A DNA stretch of 64,000 nt from Hymenoscyphus infarciens (GCA_001414345.1 LLCB01000135.1:62001-126000), one strand, 5' to 3'; positions 23,910 through 37,791 are shown, counted from the stretch's first letter. Translations and numbers: made by a program. Notes: a model not told the origin generated them from the letters alone.

Positions 23910-25990
23910 AGATGGGGTAGAGGGTTGGGGATAAAATAGAGGATAGATCCTAGGTCCTAGATTGTAGATATTTGAACATCTCGCTTTTGCCTCTTTTCTG
24001 TTCTTGTGACGAGAAACGTCCACTCAAACACCTTCTTTTCCTTCTCGCGCATATTCGGCTTTTCAAAACGGAGAATCAAAAGCTTCAACTCTCAAGATTC
24101 CCGGAAAGAAGCTTCGCTTCGAAGGGCCTGGTGAGACAAAAAGTAATCAAATAATCTCGGGTTAACTCAGTCCCCCTAACCATTTCTCACACACTTCAAC
24201 ACCTCCGCCACACCCCAAAAAAGTATCCTAGACTTAAGTATAAAAACACAACTCCAAGCACCAGTCTCCACATCAACAGCACAAGGATCAGTATAAAGAA
24301 GACAAGCGAGTTCCTAGAACGTCGTTTCGTACTTGGACTTCTCCCAGTCATTATTCTTCCCCTCACGAACAAGTCCTTTCAGAGCAGAAGTTCTTTTACT
24401 TGACATAGAAATTGAGGAGAGGAGAATAGTTTTGGTTGGTTTTGAAACTGAGGAGAAGGAGAAGGGGGATGTTGCTATCGAAAGTTCTCTTGTCGTCGAT
24501 ATATCCCTAGTTTTCCGTTGTGATTTTTAACATTTTCTTTTGAGGCAGGGAATCATGACGTTGAGGCCTGGACTTGAAAGTGTCTCCGGAAAAGAGAAAA
24601 TCACTGCCTATGCCATGAATTGTGTTTTTATCTCTCTCGCAACCACAAAAGTCTTCAGAATCTGAATGTGTCAGTTTGTTGGTGAGAGTGTGGTCTACTG
24701 TGGTGTGTGTTTTTATAGAGCATGGTATATCAAAGAACTGCGAAAATATTACTCACCAATTATGTCGAGAGGACTTGAAATTCGCCATAATTCAAGGAAG
24801 TAATTTCAAATAAGTGGACTTTTTACTTAGTTAATCTCTTAGCAAGAAGCAAGAATTGATGCAAAGAACATTTCTGTCTAAAGTAGTGACACGATGAGCT
24901 CCTTCTAAATTTAGGGAACCAAGTATACAAGTCTTGCGCGCTTCTTTTTCCCCACCAGGAGAGGGCGGAGGAGATTATGTTTTCAAGTACTGATGTGCTA
25001 GTATTAAGATAGTTATTTTCACTCCAACTTTCAAAACTTCGGTTCCAAAACCCTTCTCAGTGATATGATTATTAATTGATGTTTCTCTTCTTGGAAAAAG
25101 TAGACCTTTTTCCCTGTCGAAAATTGCGTAAGCGAGGATGCACTTCTATGTTTAAACCCCTCGCGCTCCGTTACACTAACGCAAACAATGACTAGCACTC
25201 CTAACTCTCGCTTTGATTGGTAACCAAGAGCAGTAGAAGAGAACTCTCAACGCGAGTACTTTATCCTCTCGCTTCTTAAAATGATTTTAAGAGTTCTTAG
25301 GGGAACTTCTATCAAGTCTATCACTTTTTACTGAAATAGAGTGGGGGTAGGAATTAAAACAAACATCTGCAGTCAAAAGATCATTAACTGCCCCAGGATT
25401 CATTACTAGCTAGTTTGAGTCTTGAATGATACGTTGCCTTGTAGAAAGATAAATAAGCGGATCTAACACAGGGTTTTCCCAGCTGTATTCTTCTACAGTT
25501 TCAGAAATTGCTTGCTAGAGGATAGCTCAGTTCCGTGGTCTGTGATGCAAACTCTTGCTTATTTGTGTTGACTTGGTCTCATCAACTTTATAAAGCCCAC
25601 TGTTTGGAAAATGAAGCCTAAGTAAACCTTGAAGAAGTGTAATATTTAGGGGTTTTCATACTCTCAGATTTATCGTGGTATCTTTCTATATGTTTCTAGG
25701 TAAAGTCTTTCCTTTCCTTTCTATGTTCAACCTTTTACGTCTTCAGTAGAGCGAGCTCGTTTTTTTATTATTCTTGGATCTTTTATAGATAGACTTTTTT
25801 CAATTGATGACTTACTAAGATGTTGATTATTTATAGTGCGTAATTTTGACGAGTGAGATTTAGAACAGGGGACTTTTGTCGCCATGTTAAGAGTATGGCT
25901 TCTATAGAGCTTCGGTGGGCACTAAGAAGTCTATACTCGGTTGTTTCTATATCCCACTTTCCTAAGGACCTTAAACCTCATCTCTAATTT
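23910..25990. other. Gene-free transition zone toward the AT-rich tract
   Basis: Composition slides from balanced to AT-rich. Only ORFs under about 70 codons without family features occur. From about 25990 CA/TG dinucleotides nearly vanish, which marks the RIP boundary. No LTR or TIR edge is obvious at that boundary. Confidence 0.5.
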
Positions 25991-26752
25991 CTTTGATTAT
26001 AATTGCTTAGTATGTGTTAGTTATTAGAATTTCTAGAGACTTTATTAGATTTAGTAGTATTACCTAAATTAAGCTCGTAGGTGAAGGTAAGACTTAGTCT
26101 AGATTACTCTTAGTAACTTTTCTCTTACTTATAGTAAACAATTTCTTATATTTACGAGTATTAAAGCTTATTACTTAGGCAAAGCTTATATAGCGGGGGT
26201 TTATAGATATTCGCCTAGGTCTAAAATAGTTTAGCTTTTTACTACTTAAGTTTTCTATATCTTATCTTCTTTTTCTTCTTACTTTATAACTATGTCTTAT
26301 AAAAAGGGCTCTTAATCTTAGAAAGGTTTAGAAAGGAAGTAAGAAAAGTATCTCAGTGCTAAATAATAAGATAAGATTATAAGAGCCTAGAAATATAGTA
26401 TTTCCTTTAGATAAATTACTAAAGACCTTAGTTATATAAAAATAACTATAAGAGATACTTATAATATTAACTATAATACTATAAATAGGAAATATTTACT
26501 TTATAAAAGATATAAGAAATTATATATAGATTTATTAAGAAATAAAAAGTTATATATTATATACGTCTATACTTAAAAGCTACCTACTAATAAGTTAAAG
26601 AAACTTACTCTATATGTATATTTATAAAATAATCTACTTTATATTCTCTTTTTAAAGCTTATAGTATCTTAAACTAAAGATATAAAAAGAGACTATTTCT
26701 ACTAGAGAAATATATAAAGTAGAGGCTTAAATAGTATCTAGATTAACGTTAC
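25991..26752. mobile_element. RIP-mutated AT-rich DNA, element not identified
   Basis: Strong CA-to-TA depletion on both strands shows it was repetitive when RIP acted. I could not align any frame with a known transposon domain. Confidence 0.4.
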
Positions 26753-26961
26753 TATAATAACCTACTAGTCTGAATAGCTAAGTTTACCTACTATATATAT
26801 AAGGTTCAGCTATTAGTGTTTTATATTATCTAATTTAGAAAGGTTATATACGTCTATCTAGACTTTTAGACAACGTTCGTATAGTTTAGGCTTTTATATT
26901 AGCTAATGTATATTATTATTCGGTTTTAGATCTTTTAGTATAGTCCGACCTCTTATATATA

Positions 26962-29339
26962 TAGACTATTAGATTAATTTACTATAAAAAGAATAATTAA
27001 AGTTATAACTTATTTTAAGAGTTTTAGTTACTTTATATACTTTTATAAGCTTATTATTAAAGTTTATAATATTATACTCTTTTTACTTACTTTTTAGTAC
27101 TTTTTAGTCTTAATTCTAAGGCTTTTTTATTATTATAAGTGGAAAAGGTAGAGTAGAATACGCTAGCGATACTAAAGTCTTCTTTTTAGATAGCGAACTT
27201 ATTCTAAAAACTATATCTTTTATACTTATAAGTAGTCTCTTAGACTAGTTTATACTATATACGTATTCTTATTCGCTTCTATAAAGAAGAGGTATTATAA
27301 AAGAGAATAGCTAGAGCGGCATTTTAACGATTATTATCTATACTAACTAAGTCTCTAAGAGAGCTATTATATTATAATATAATATATATAGAATTAGAAG
27401 ACAAGGTCGAGATAGAGGTTATACTTGAAGCTTAGATTATTTAACTTATTCTTGATTTATAAATCTCTTTTATCTTTCTTTTATTAGCCTTAGATATAGA
27501 GCTAATAGCTTATAACTATATTTATAAACTAGACCTAAATAGTGCGTCTATATAGCGCTGCTAAGTAGCTAAATAGACTATTAATTATAAAAATAAAAAT
27601 AAAAAAGTAGAAAAGGTATTCTATATTATTACTTTCTTAAAAGCTAGCTTATATTTAAATACTTTCTTACTTTTCTTTATTCTTTAATCTTTACTTTCTT
27701 TATTATATCTAACTCTTCTTCTATTATAAAGCTTAGACAAAGCTCTATTATTATTAACCTTACTACTTTTACTACCTCTCGATTTAGAAGCGTTAATATT
27801 CTTATTACTCTAGAATAGTCCTCTAAACTCGAGGTCTACGAGTCTCTTTCTCTTATTAACTAAGCTAAAATCTATACTTAGTAAGTGTATAAGATAACCT
27901 CTAGAGGTCGATATTCTATATAGTACTATATTATTATAAAGTAAGTAGGCTATATAATTAGCTTAGCTTATAATACTTTTCTCTCTTCTATCTACGTTAT
28001 CTAAAAGCGCTCTAAGAAGCCTTCTTAGTTCTCTTAGAAAATAAAAGATTAGTTTTTTAGTTCTCTTCTAATTCTCTTACTAATATTCTAGAATATATTC
28101 TTACTATAATTCAGTGTAATATAATAGAGATACGACGTATAAACTTTAAAGCTCTTACTAAATACTATTATATTCTCTTTTCTAAGGCTATAGTTTATAA
28201 GTTTCTTAAGACTAAAAGCTATAAGTAATAGAAGATAATAAAGAAACCCTAGCTTAATAATAAATATATAGTAGTCTAACTCGACTTTATTAAACTTTAT
28301 AAAGACGTAATAGTAGAGGAGTTTATAGACTTCTAGATATTTACTAACTAAGTATAAATATAGAATAGTAGAAATAAGTATCTTTAGATTACTAGAAAGA
28401 GAGTAGATCGTCTCTTAAACTTTATACTTCCTCTAAAGTTTTAGAAGCTACTAAAGCTAGTCTATATCTAAGGTACTATCTATAGAGAGCGTAAGATATC
28501 TCTTCTAGACCTAATCTAAAAGAGGAGATAATAGCCTAGAACTTCTTTTAAAATATAGCCTCTTATCTTCTCTCGTTCTACTAAGAATAGTAAGAATAAG
28601 TAAGCCTCTACTATATAATTTATCTAGTTCTAGATAACTCTTCTATTTATACTACGAAGATAATATAGTAATACTTTCATAGTTATAGTATTTTTCTTAT
28701 AAAGTAGATAGTAAACTCTTCTATTTATACTACGAAGATAATATAGTAATACTTTCATAGTTATAGTATTTATCTTATAAAGTAGATAGTAAACTCTTCT
28801 AATCTTAATACTATTAAGAACTACTAAAATAAGATAAAAAGAAGTATTCGTACTAGAACTTCTTATACTTCGACGTATTATATTAAGTTATAGAATAATA
28901 TTAATATTAGTTCTTTAGAATACTAGGTCTCTTCTATATCTAAAAGACTCTAAGCTATTATTAAAGTAAAAGAGAGATATACTCGTTAGTAGATAGTCTA
29001 TAGTTAGAATAGAAATATAAGTAATTTCTCTTACTCTTTATTCTCTAATCTTATAAAATATATAAGTTAGAATTAGCTTTATTTTATAATCTAATAAAAT
29101 ATTTAACTAGATATAACTTAGATTAAGTAAAAAGCTAAGTTAGAGCTTAAGAAAAAGCATCTAGAGAGACTTCTAACTCTAAAAAAAGAAAGAAAGTCTA
29201 AGTATATTATATTTCTACTTAAAAAGATATTACTATAGTAACTAAACTTAAGCTTTACTCTAGCGTAGTAGTAGATACTATTTTAACCTTTTATTAGAGC
29301 TTATTTATTCTTTTTATAGTAAATTAAGAGAATAGTCTA
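26962..29339. mobile_element. 2.4-kb TIR DNA transposon inserted in an LTR, RIP-mutated
   Basis: TAGACTATT..TTAATTTACTATAAAAAGAATAA at the left is matched by the reverse complement TTATTCTTTTTATAGTAAATTAA..AATAGTCTA at the right, giving inverted ends of about 36 bp with small gaps. It separates two collinear halves of one LTR, probably at a TA target. Length and TA target would suit a Tc1/mariner or pogo element. I could not recognise a transposase through the RIP stops on either strand, so the class is open. Confidence 0.7.
28636..28791. repeat. 78-bp tandem duplication inside the TIR element
   Basis: Two adjacent copies with a 78-base period (starting 28636 and 28714) are almost identical, with one visible difference. 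A third partial start is at 28792. The near identity inside heavily RIP-mutated DNA suggests the duplication happened after most of the RIP. Confidence 0.85.
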
Positions 29340-29440
29340 TAGCTATCTACTCTTCTATAGTTAGAAAAGGCTAGTTTAGTCTTTTCTTCTATATTAGAGC
29401 TTAGTATCTACGTATATTATTCTATTAAACGCACTTCTAT

Positions 29441-29493
29441 TATAATAGTACGAAATATATACTACTATAGAAGAGATATATAAGAGTACGTTT
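29441..29493 (-). repeat. Inverted LTR-end fragment
   Basis: TATAATAGTACGAAATATAT followed by TACTACTATAGAAGAG is the reverse complement of the last 53 bases of the type C LTR (compare 61873-61925). It lies head-on against the truncated LTR that ends at 29440. Confidence 0.7.
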
Positions 29494-30926
29494 AATTACT
29501 TATATACTATATAATAGTACTTTAAGCGCTATTTATATTTAATTCTTAATCTTCTATAGTATTACTCTTTTACTAGAAAGGCAGCTTCTTTATAAGAAAC
29601 CGATATATTAGCTCTTTATAATACTCTCTCTAAATAGTTAGTATTAGTAATAATATATTATATTTAGAATATAGTCTTTACGAAAGAGCTTTATAATATA
29701 TTTCTACTAATAGAGTATTAGATATAGATATTTAAATACTTAGAAGATAGACTTTAAATACTTTTAAGAAGTACTTTACTCTAAGCTATTAGAAGTAATA
29801 CCTTTTAAATAAGCGCTTTTTAATAGATAGAGCTCTCTCTCTCTCTTAGCCTAGTAAGCTTTAGAAGATCTCTATAGTTAGTAGATAATAATATTATTAT
29901 TATTATTCTTACGCTACGTAGGCTATAGGCTAAGCTCTAAGAGTAAGTAGTATATCTTCTATTCTAGTTTATATAGCCTTTTAGCTTATTCTTCTTTACC
30001 TCTTAAGCTTCTTTATAAGTATAATTCTCCTTTTCTTTAGTTCTTACTACTATCTATTTAAAGCTTATCTCTTTAACTTAGTAATATAGTAGAGAGGTAT
30101 AGTAGGTTAGTATATTTAACCTACTAAGGTATATATTAGTAGTATAAGAGGTATATTTATCTCTAGAATTATTAGAGGTAAGGTCTTACCTTCTAGTATA
30201 CCTTAGCTTTCTCCTTTTATTCCTCTCTTTCTTTTACCTCTTTCTTACTCTTCTCTCTCTTCTTAAGTAATTCTAGTACTAGCTTATACTCTTAGAGTCT
30301 TTTTAGCTTAAGTAGCTAAGTAGTTACTCTTAATACTAGTTTCTTATTTACTAGTACCTCTCTTAGCTCTTATAAATCTCTAATCCTCTTCTCTAAAGCT
30401 CTTATAAGTATATCTCTTTCTTATAGAATATTCTAGTAAAATAAAACTAGGTATTTTACTATTTCTCTACTATCTATATAAATATACTATAGTATAACCT
30501 AGTTTAGTACTCTTCTTATAAAAAGGAAGACGTTTAGTCTTATTACTTTTATTTATATCTAAATAAGTAATAAGCTCTTTACTTTAATAAGCCTTTTATA
30601 AACCTTTTATAGCTTCTACTTATCTAGGTCTACTTTATCTAATACTTCTATATATTATATTAGGTTCCTCTCTTAAGTCCTTCTTCTTTAAGTCTCTAAA
30701 TAGTTCTTTTATTCTATAAGTATAGTATTATACTTAAATCTCGCTTCTTCTACTCTCTACTCCTCTTCTTACTTCTACCTTACTATCTATAAGTATAGTA
30801 TTACCTTCCTTATCTTTATTAGTCTACCTCTCTTTCTCCTCTTTAACTATATTACTATATATCTATAAGTGTTCTAGATTAGTTCTTCTAGCTTAGACTT
30901 TTAGAACTTCCTCTTAAAAGTAGCTA
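29494..30926 (-). mobile_element. RIP-mutated DNA; right part probably the 3' portion of the split Tad1-like LINE
   Basis: Minus-strand reading from 30926 downward gives a charged, Glu/Arg/Lys-rich stretch with only RIP-type stops. It would continue the LINE reading that stops at 43867, across the gypsy insertion and its duplicated CTTAT. The wording just after the junction resembles the C-terminal end of Tad-type ORF2, but weakly. The lower part (about 29500-29950) is not assigned. Confidence 0.4.
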
Positions 30927-30931
30927 CTTAT

Positions 30932-31427
30932 TATAATAGTATACTATCCTAGATTATTATATAACAGCTGGATTATTATATAATAGTACTATTCTAAATT
31001 GTCGGCATTTGTAAAACTGTCGATACCTCTAAGTAGTGCTAATACCTCTAATACCTCTTTAGCTGAGATTACGAATAACTAATACTTATATAAGCGAAGT
31101 GCTAAAGATATTAATATCTAACATTTATATATAAAAGAGATTAAGGTTTAGATATTATATATTTAGCTTTCTAAAGAATTAAAGGTTATATATTTAGCTT
31201 TTTAGCTCTTATTATTTAGTATTAGCTATATTAGGCAGAGCTTAGTTATTATTATTATTAGAACTTAGAAGCTTCTAACCTTCTTATATATAGACGTTTA
31301 TATTTAGTATAGAAGAGAGATAGTTATTATTTTCTTCTATATTAGTATCTAGTATTTATATACGTTATTCTACTATATATACTCTTATATACCTTTACTA
31401 TAGTTATATATATTTTGTATTATTATA
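30932..31427 (+). repeat. 5' LTR (type A, 496 bp) of the outer gypsy element
   Basis: Begins TATAATAG and ends TATTATTATA. Less mutated relatives (39682 start TGTGATAG, 42401 end ATTACA) show that these derive from TG...CA ends. It includes the 19-bp extra segment shared only with 43366-43861. Confidence 0.9.
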
Positions 31428-31781
31428 TAAAAATAATAACTCTTCTTTGCTAGTAACGGCCTTAATAATATCTCTTTTTAAGCTTATTACTACTCTTTAT
31501 TTAGAAGTCGATTTATACTTGATTTAGAATATTATAACGATATTCTTATATAGCTAGGTAATTAGAGACTACCTAGATAGCTAGTAATAGTAGAGTTTAT
31601 TATCTATATAGATAGCTAGTAAAAATCGTGTTTTAGTATATATTAAGGGATTAGAATATACTAAGTATTTCCTAAGAGTTCTAATAACCCTAGATTTAGT
31701 AAATAAGTTAACTTATAATAGTTATCTAGAAGGCTTTTAAATCTAATCCTACCCTCTCTCTCTCTTAATTTAATATTTAAT

Positions 31782-34700
31782 ATATTAGAATCTAGAGCAA
31801 CCTCTAGTCTCTCTTAAGCTTTATTTTTAAGCGTAGAGCCCTCTTTTAAGGAATAAAGTCAAGCCCTTACTAAAAGGTCTCTAACTTAGTACTATACCTC
31901 TAAGAATAGTAAGAAGCCTAAAAATAATAAAGGTAAAGGCTTAGCGCCTAGAAGCTAGAGAGATTAATAAGACTTCTCTAATATAGATAAGATATAGAGT
32001 ATAATCTAAGTTATAAAAGCTAAAGATTAAGAAAAAGAATAGAGAATTTTAGAGTAAGATAATTAAATTACTTAATTATTAGACCTAGTATAGTAAATTA
32101 GTTAATAACTACTAAATAATAACTAAAGTCTAAGTCTTATCTAACTTATATAAACACCTTCTTCTACCTTTTTAAACTATTATTATAGATAAGACCCTAC
32201 CTTTAATATTCCTTTCTTATAATAACCTACTCTACGTCTATAACCTAAAAGTATCTTAAAAGCTCTTTAACCTATTAAAAGTAAGATTATAGAAAAAATT
32301 AAACTTTTAGATAATAGCGTTTTACTTATATATAAGTAATAGAGAATATTAATATATAATCGACTCTATATAAACGCTAACTATTATTAGACGTCTTTAA
32401 CTTATAAAGCCTTTATTTAAAAGATAATAATAAAACTTACCTAAAACTACTTAGAGCCTTAATATAAGTCTAATATAAGTAAGATAGTATTTAAGGATTA
32501 TAAAGAAATAATTAAACTTCTTAATACTTACTATCTAATTAGTTATAAGAAGGAGAATACCTAGAATACCTTTTAGTCTCTTTAAATAAGATAGAAGAGT
32601 TATATAAAAGAAAGTTTTATAGAATTTAAAAGTCGCTTTTTAAATATAGTAATACTTAGAGAAGTATTTAAGTAAGATAAGTTCTACTATATATAAGATA
32701 AGCTTACGCCTTAGCTCTAAACCTAATTAGTTAATAGTAAGAAGTACTAGAATACTAACTTTAATAAGATAGTAAGAGACCTATTATTTATAGATAAGGA
32801 ATAGCGCTATAATACTAAGTTATATATAACTAGTATAACAAGTACTAAAAAACCTATTATAATAAGCTTATTATACTAAAAGCCTAATACTAACTAAACT
32901 TTATCTAGTTCCTTAATAAAAACCTTACTACTCTTATATAGACTTTATTCTACTTCTTAAAAAATATCTTAAACTTCTAAGCTCTCTTCTACTAGTAAAA
33001 GATTAAAGACTTTATTTATAGACTAACTTCTTACTAGTATAAAGTACTATAATTATAGAAAACCTAGGTATATTAAGCTTAACTATCCTAATCTACCTAG
33101 TATTAATAAGATAGAGGAGGATAATTAACTTAAGAAAGAATAACTACTTAAAGAGTACTCTAACTCTAACTTAAGTTAGAAGGAAAATAAAGAAGTCTAG
33201 GTAAAAATACCTTTCTAGGCTTATATAAATATAATCTAGCTAGACTTAACCTTTTTAAGCTTATAAGAGGAAAACAGTTCTTTATAAATACTACTCTTAG
33301 TATATAAAGATATAGTATTAAAATATAAGCTTTAATAGATATAGGAGTAAACGAGTACCTATTTCTAAATTAACTTCTAGCTTTATAATTATTAAAAGTA
33401 ATAGGTTTAAAGATCTAGAAACTACCTTATTTAGTATTTATTTATAAATATAATAATAGTACTAAAAGCTAGGTAAATTAGTTTATATAACTATATTTAA
33501 ATATAGATAAACGTTATATTTATAACTACTTCTTTATTATCTTAAATCTTAGGTAATAAGACCTAATTATTAGTAATAAGTAGTTAAACTATTTTAAAGT
33601 TCTTCTTAACCTCTTAAAGAACTAGATTACTTAGCTAGTTAAATACTCTCTAACTCTCTACTATAGTAAGGAAATTTTACTTTCTCTTTCTAGCTAGAAC
33701 TAGAAACCTTTTTTAAATTACTAGTTAAATATAAATTAAAGAGAATATACTATCTAGTAATAAGAAAGACGTAAAAAGAATAGACTTATAAATATAGCTA
33801 AGTTATTACTTCTATTTATAATAATACCTTTTAAAATTTTAATATCTAACTTTAGTCTAAAGCCTCTATAAACTACTAGTATAGCCTTAAAAGGCTAGAC
33901 TTTATACTCTTTTATCTATAAAATAAGTACTAACATAATATATTATAATATAAAATAGCCTAATTTAGAATTTTATATAATAAGCCTTTATAAGCTAGAT
34001 TAGGTTATTAATAAGAGATTAGCCTCTCTCTAAGATAATAATAAGATAAGGGCTTTAATATAAGCCTAACTTCTAAGATATTACTTATTTTATAAAGATA
34101 TATTCTTAAAAGTAGCTTTTAATAAGCTTTCTCCTTACTATAAATATAATTATAAGATTACTTTAAATAAGCTACTTCTTAACTCCTTTTTACCTCTATA
34201 TTAATAGTTAACTATAAAGCTTAAAGCTATAAAAGAGTATCTTATAAAGAACCTAGATAAGAGGTTTATTATTAATAGTAATAGCTCTTTCGCTTCTCTA
34301 GTACTCTTTATTAAAAAGGCTAATAGTAATAAGTTATAGTTCTATATTAATTATAAGAAGCTAAACACTCTAACTTAAAATAATCCCTACTTAATCCCTT
34401 ATATTAATAAGCTCTTTTCTAAGATAAAAATAACTAAAATCTTTACTAAATTAGATATTAGATAAGCTTTCTATTATATCTAAATAGACTCTAACTTAGA
34501 AGAGATAACTATGTTTAAAACTAAGTATAGTATATATAAATATAAGGTCCTCTCTTTTAGACTCTATAATAGTCCTACTATCTATTAATATTATATAAAT
34601 AATATTTTAATTAACTATCTAAATAACTTCTATATTATCTACTTAGATAATATTTTAATTTATTTAAATATTATTAAAGAATATAAAGAATAGATTAGAA

Positions 34701-37060
34701 AGGTTCTAAATCGGCTCTAAGAAGTAGAACTTTAAGTAGATATTAAGAAAAGTAAATTTAGTATTACTAGAGTTAAATACTTAGGATTTATCTTAACTAT
34801 AAAAGGACTTAAAGTTAACTCTAAAAAAGTAGAGCCTTTATAAAACTAGGTCTAACCTAATACTATAATAGGTATAAAGTCTTATCTAAGGTTTATAGGA
34901 TTCTATAAATAATTTATTAAAGGTTATACTAAAATTACTAAACTCTTAACTATAATAACACGCTTTATAGAGCTATTTCTATAGATACCTAAATATAACG
35001 AAGCCTTTAAAGTGTTAAGAACCTAGCTACTTACTATATAAACCTTATACTACTTTAACCTCGATTATAATATAAAAGTAGAAATAGACTCTTTAAGAGG
35101 AGTAATAGTAAGTGTATTCTTATAATAATATAATAGCCTTTAGTACTTTATTAGGTTTTACTTATATATCCTAGTTAGCTATAAATCAAACTAGGAGATC
35201 TATAATAAAGAGCTATCTACTATTATAAAAGCTTTTAAGAAATAGTGCTTTAAACTTATATTATATTAGAAACGTATTAGTATATATTTAGATTATAGAT
35301 TATTAGAATACTTTATAATAACTAAGCTACTTATAGCTAAGTAAGTCTAATAGATAGAGTTTCTATTAGACTTTAACTTCTAGATCTAATTTATATTTAA
35401 GAAGAGTAATTAAAAAGTAGATATATTAACCTAATATAAATAAGACTTAAAAACCTATAATTAAGCTAAAGTAGATAGCTACTTATATACTCTTTTAGTA
35501 TCTAATTATTTAGACTCTTAAATTAATACTAAACTTACTTAGACCTTTTTATAAGAATAGTCTACCTCTCTTAATATAATTTAGTTAGATGTTATTCTAG
35601 GAATAAGTTTAGATATGATTTAAAAGTTAAAGGAAGATAACCTATACTTCTTTTAGAAAGAATATTATAAACTTTTAGATAAATACTACCTCTTATTAGA
35701 TAATTTACTACTCTTTAAGAATCGACTTTATGTTTAAAAGAATACTAAACTCTATATAAAACTAATCTAAGAAGTCTATAACTAAGTATCTAGTACTTAC
35801 CTAAGTATAAAAAAGATATACTAGTTATTAGTATAATACTACTACTAAGCTAGAATGTTTTTAGACTATAAGAGGTATATAGGGAATTATTAAGCCTATA
35901 AATACTCCTATCCTTAATAAACTAAGTAATAAGGCTTTCTTTACCTCTTACTTATACTTAACTATCTTATATAATATTTATATATAGACTTTAAATTATT
36001 TTTAAAAGATAAACATAGATTTAATACTATATTAGTATTTATTAACTAACTTAGAAAGGATTTAGTATTAATACTCTATTACTTGACTATAGATACTAAA
36101 AGACTAGCTAAACTTTTTATTTAATAGATTTACTATTTTAGCTACTACTCTAAATCAATTACGTCTAATTAAGGACTTTAATTTATATTATTATTTTAGA
36201 TTAAATTTTATTAAATAATTAATATTAAGCTTAAGTTTAATACTACCTACTATAAATAGATAGATAGATAGATAGAGATAATAAACTAATATATTAATTA
36301 GAGACTAAGACCCTTTATAACCTACTATTAAGATAACTAGAACGAATTAATCCTCTTAATAGATAGAGTATAAATAATACTTTTATACTTATCTATTAAT
36401 ATAACCTCTTATTAGCTTAAGTTTAGACTTAACCTAAAGACTTTATAAGACTAGAACACGCTAAAGACTTCTATTCCCTAGAAATAACTTAACTATAATA
36501 AGGTAGTAAAAGTAACCTAATATATATACTCTACTTAGAGAATAGCTAAAGATAATATAAGTAAGGCTTAGAAAAAGATAGAGGATAGTATAAACTAATA
36601 CTAAAGAGCTATTAACTAGGACGTTAGAGACAAAGTCTACTTATCTACTAAGAATCTTAAAATAAATCGTCCTAGCTAAAAGCTTACTAAATAGTAGATA
36701 AGACCTTTTAAAATATTAAAAAGTATAAGATACTCTTATAAGCTAAAACTTCTTAAAAGCTTATTAATTTATAATATTTTTACTTCTAATATACTTTTAA
36801 AAGATCTAAACACCTCTCTACTAGAATAAGAGGCTCTAAAGCCTTTACTAGATATTATTAAAAGTATATAAGAATAAGAGGTATAAGAAATACTTAATAG
36901 TAGACTTTTTAAAAGATAGCTATAATATTAAGTAAAATAGGTTAGATATAATTTAGATCCTACTTAGTATTCTATAAATAATTTTTAAAGTTTACTATAT
37001 CGTCTAAGAGACTTTTATACTAAATATCTAGAAGAGCTAAGACTACTCTAATACCTCTTT
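31782..37060 (+). pseudogene. RIP-destroyed gag-pol of the outer gypsy chromovirus
   Basis: The start codon position reads ATA instead of ATG (31782-31784; the inner copy keeps ATG at 40525). A CCHC-type zinc knuckle remains at 33045-33086, where all four metal-ligand positions now read Tyr. The protease active site at 33338-33346 reads D-I-G. Reverse transcriptase spans about 34140-34800, with its catalytic box at 34639-34662 reading YLDNILIY. RNase H is about 35040-35400. Integrase is about 35790-36500, with an Asp-to-Asn change in the second catalytic motif (SNQG, about 36160). A chromodomain with the EILNSRLFKR wording is at about 36870-37060. Every change is C-to-T or G-to-A, and dozens of stops interrupt the frame. 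The domain order RT-RNase H-integrase-chromodomain fixes the clade. Confidence 0.85.
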
Positions 37061-37483
37061 AAATAGCTTAATATATAGGAATTAGATAAGAATTAGGTAA
37101 AAGAGTTAATTTATAAAACTCTATTAATACTCTCTAATTCTAGTTACTTTTAATAAGGAACTTATAATAAAAACCTAAAATAAAACACTAACTAGTAGGA
37201 ATATTCGAAATTAATAAAGTAAAAAACTAAGACCGAGTTACTACTGAAATAGAGCCTACTAACTCTTTCTAAGCTATAGCCTCTCCTTTCTCTAACTTAT
37301 TATTCTCCTCTCTACTCTCTTAAGCGTAAGAAGCCTAAATTAGCTCTTCCTCTACTACCTCCTCCTTATAATAATGCTTCTTACTTTAGCGACCTTCTAT
37401 AACTAGCTTTAGAGAGAATACTTATAAACTCTTTAAGTAAGCCTTAAAGAGGACTCGAACCTAGGTTTAGACAGAGGTCCTAC

Positions 37484-37791
37484 TATAATAGTATGCCGTT
37501 ATCCTAGACAGCTAGGAGTATCTACTATATATAAGGTTTTAGTAGTTATTGTCTTATATAGTCTATTTTAGGAAGGTTACGTAGGTTTAAGCTTTTATAT
37601 TAGCCGAGGTTATTCGGTTTCAAGCCCTTTTATACTATCTAAACCTCTTATATATAGTAGCCTACTTCTAGAGTAGAGAGGGATAGTTTTTCCTTTTCTT
37701 CTATATTAGAGCCTAGTATCTATATATATTATTCTACTAAACGCACTTCTATATGCCTCTTTTATAGTAGTATATATTTCATACTATTATA
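37484..37791 (+). repeat. 5' LTR (type B, 308 bp)
   Basis: Aligns over its full length with 39278-39585. Nearly all differences are C/T or G/A transitions, so the two LTRs diverged by RIP rather than by ordinary ageing. Confidence 0.9.

Larger units (their letters stand above)
26753..29440 (+). repeat. LTR of type C, split by a DNA transposon (26753-26961 and 29340-29440)
   Basis: The two pieces together match the solo LTR at 61572-61925 in order (start TATAATA, TATATATAAGG, the TTAGCTAATGTATATTATTATTCGG-like block, GAAAAGGCTAGTTTAGTC, ACTTCTAT). The first piece stops where the TIR element begins and the second resumes right after it. The last roughly 40 bases of the LTR are missing. A copy of an LTR end in the opposite orientation follows directly (29441-29493). 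Confidence 0.7.

Noticed and set aside
29880..29920. ATT/TTA microsatellite-like run and similar AT runs in the RIP tracts
   Set aside because: Expected in DNA where RIP has removed most C and G; not informative.
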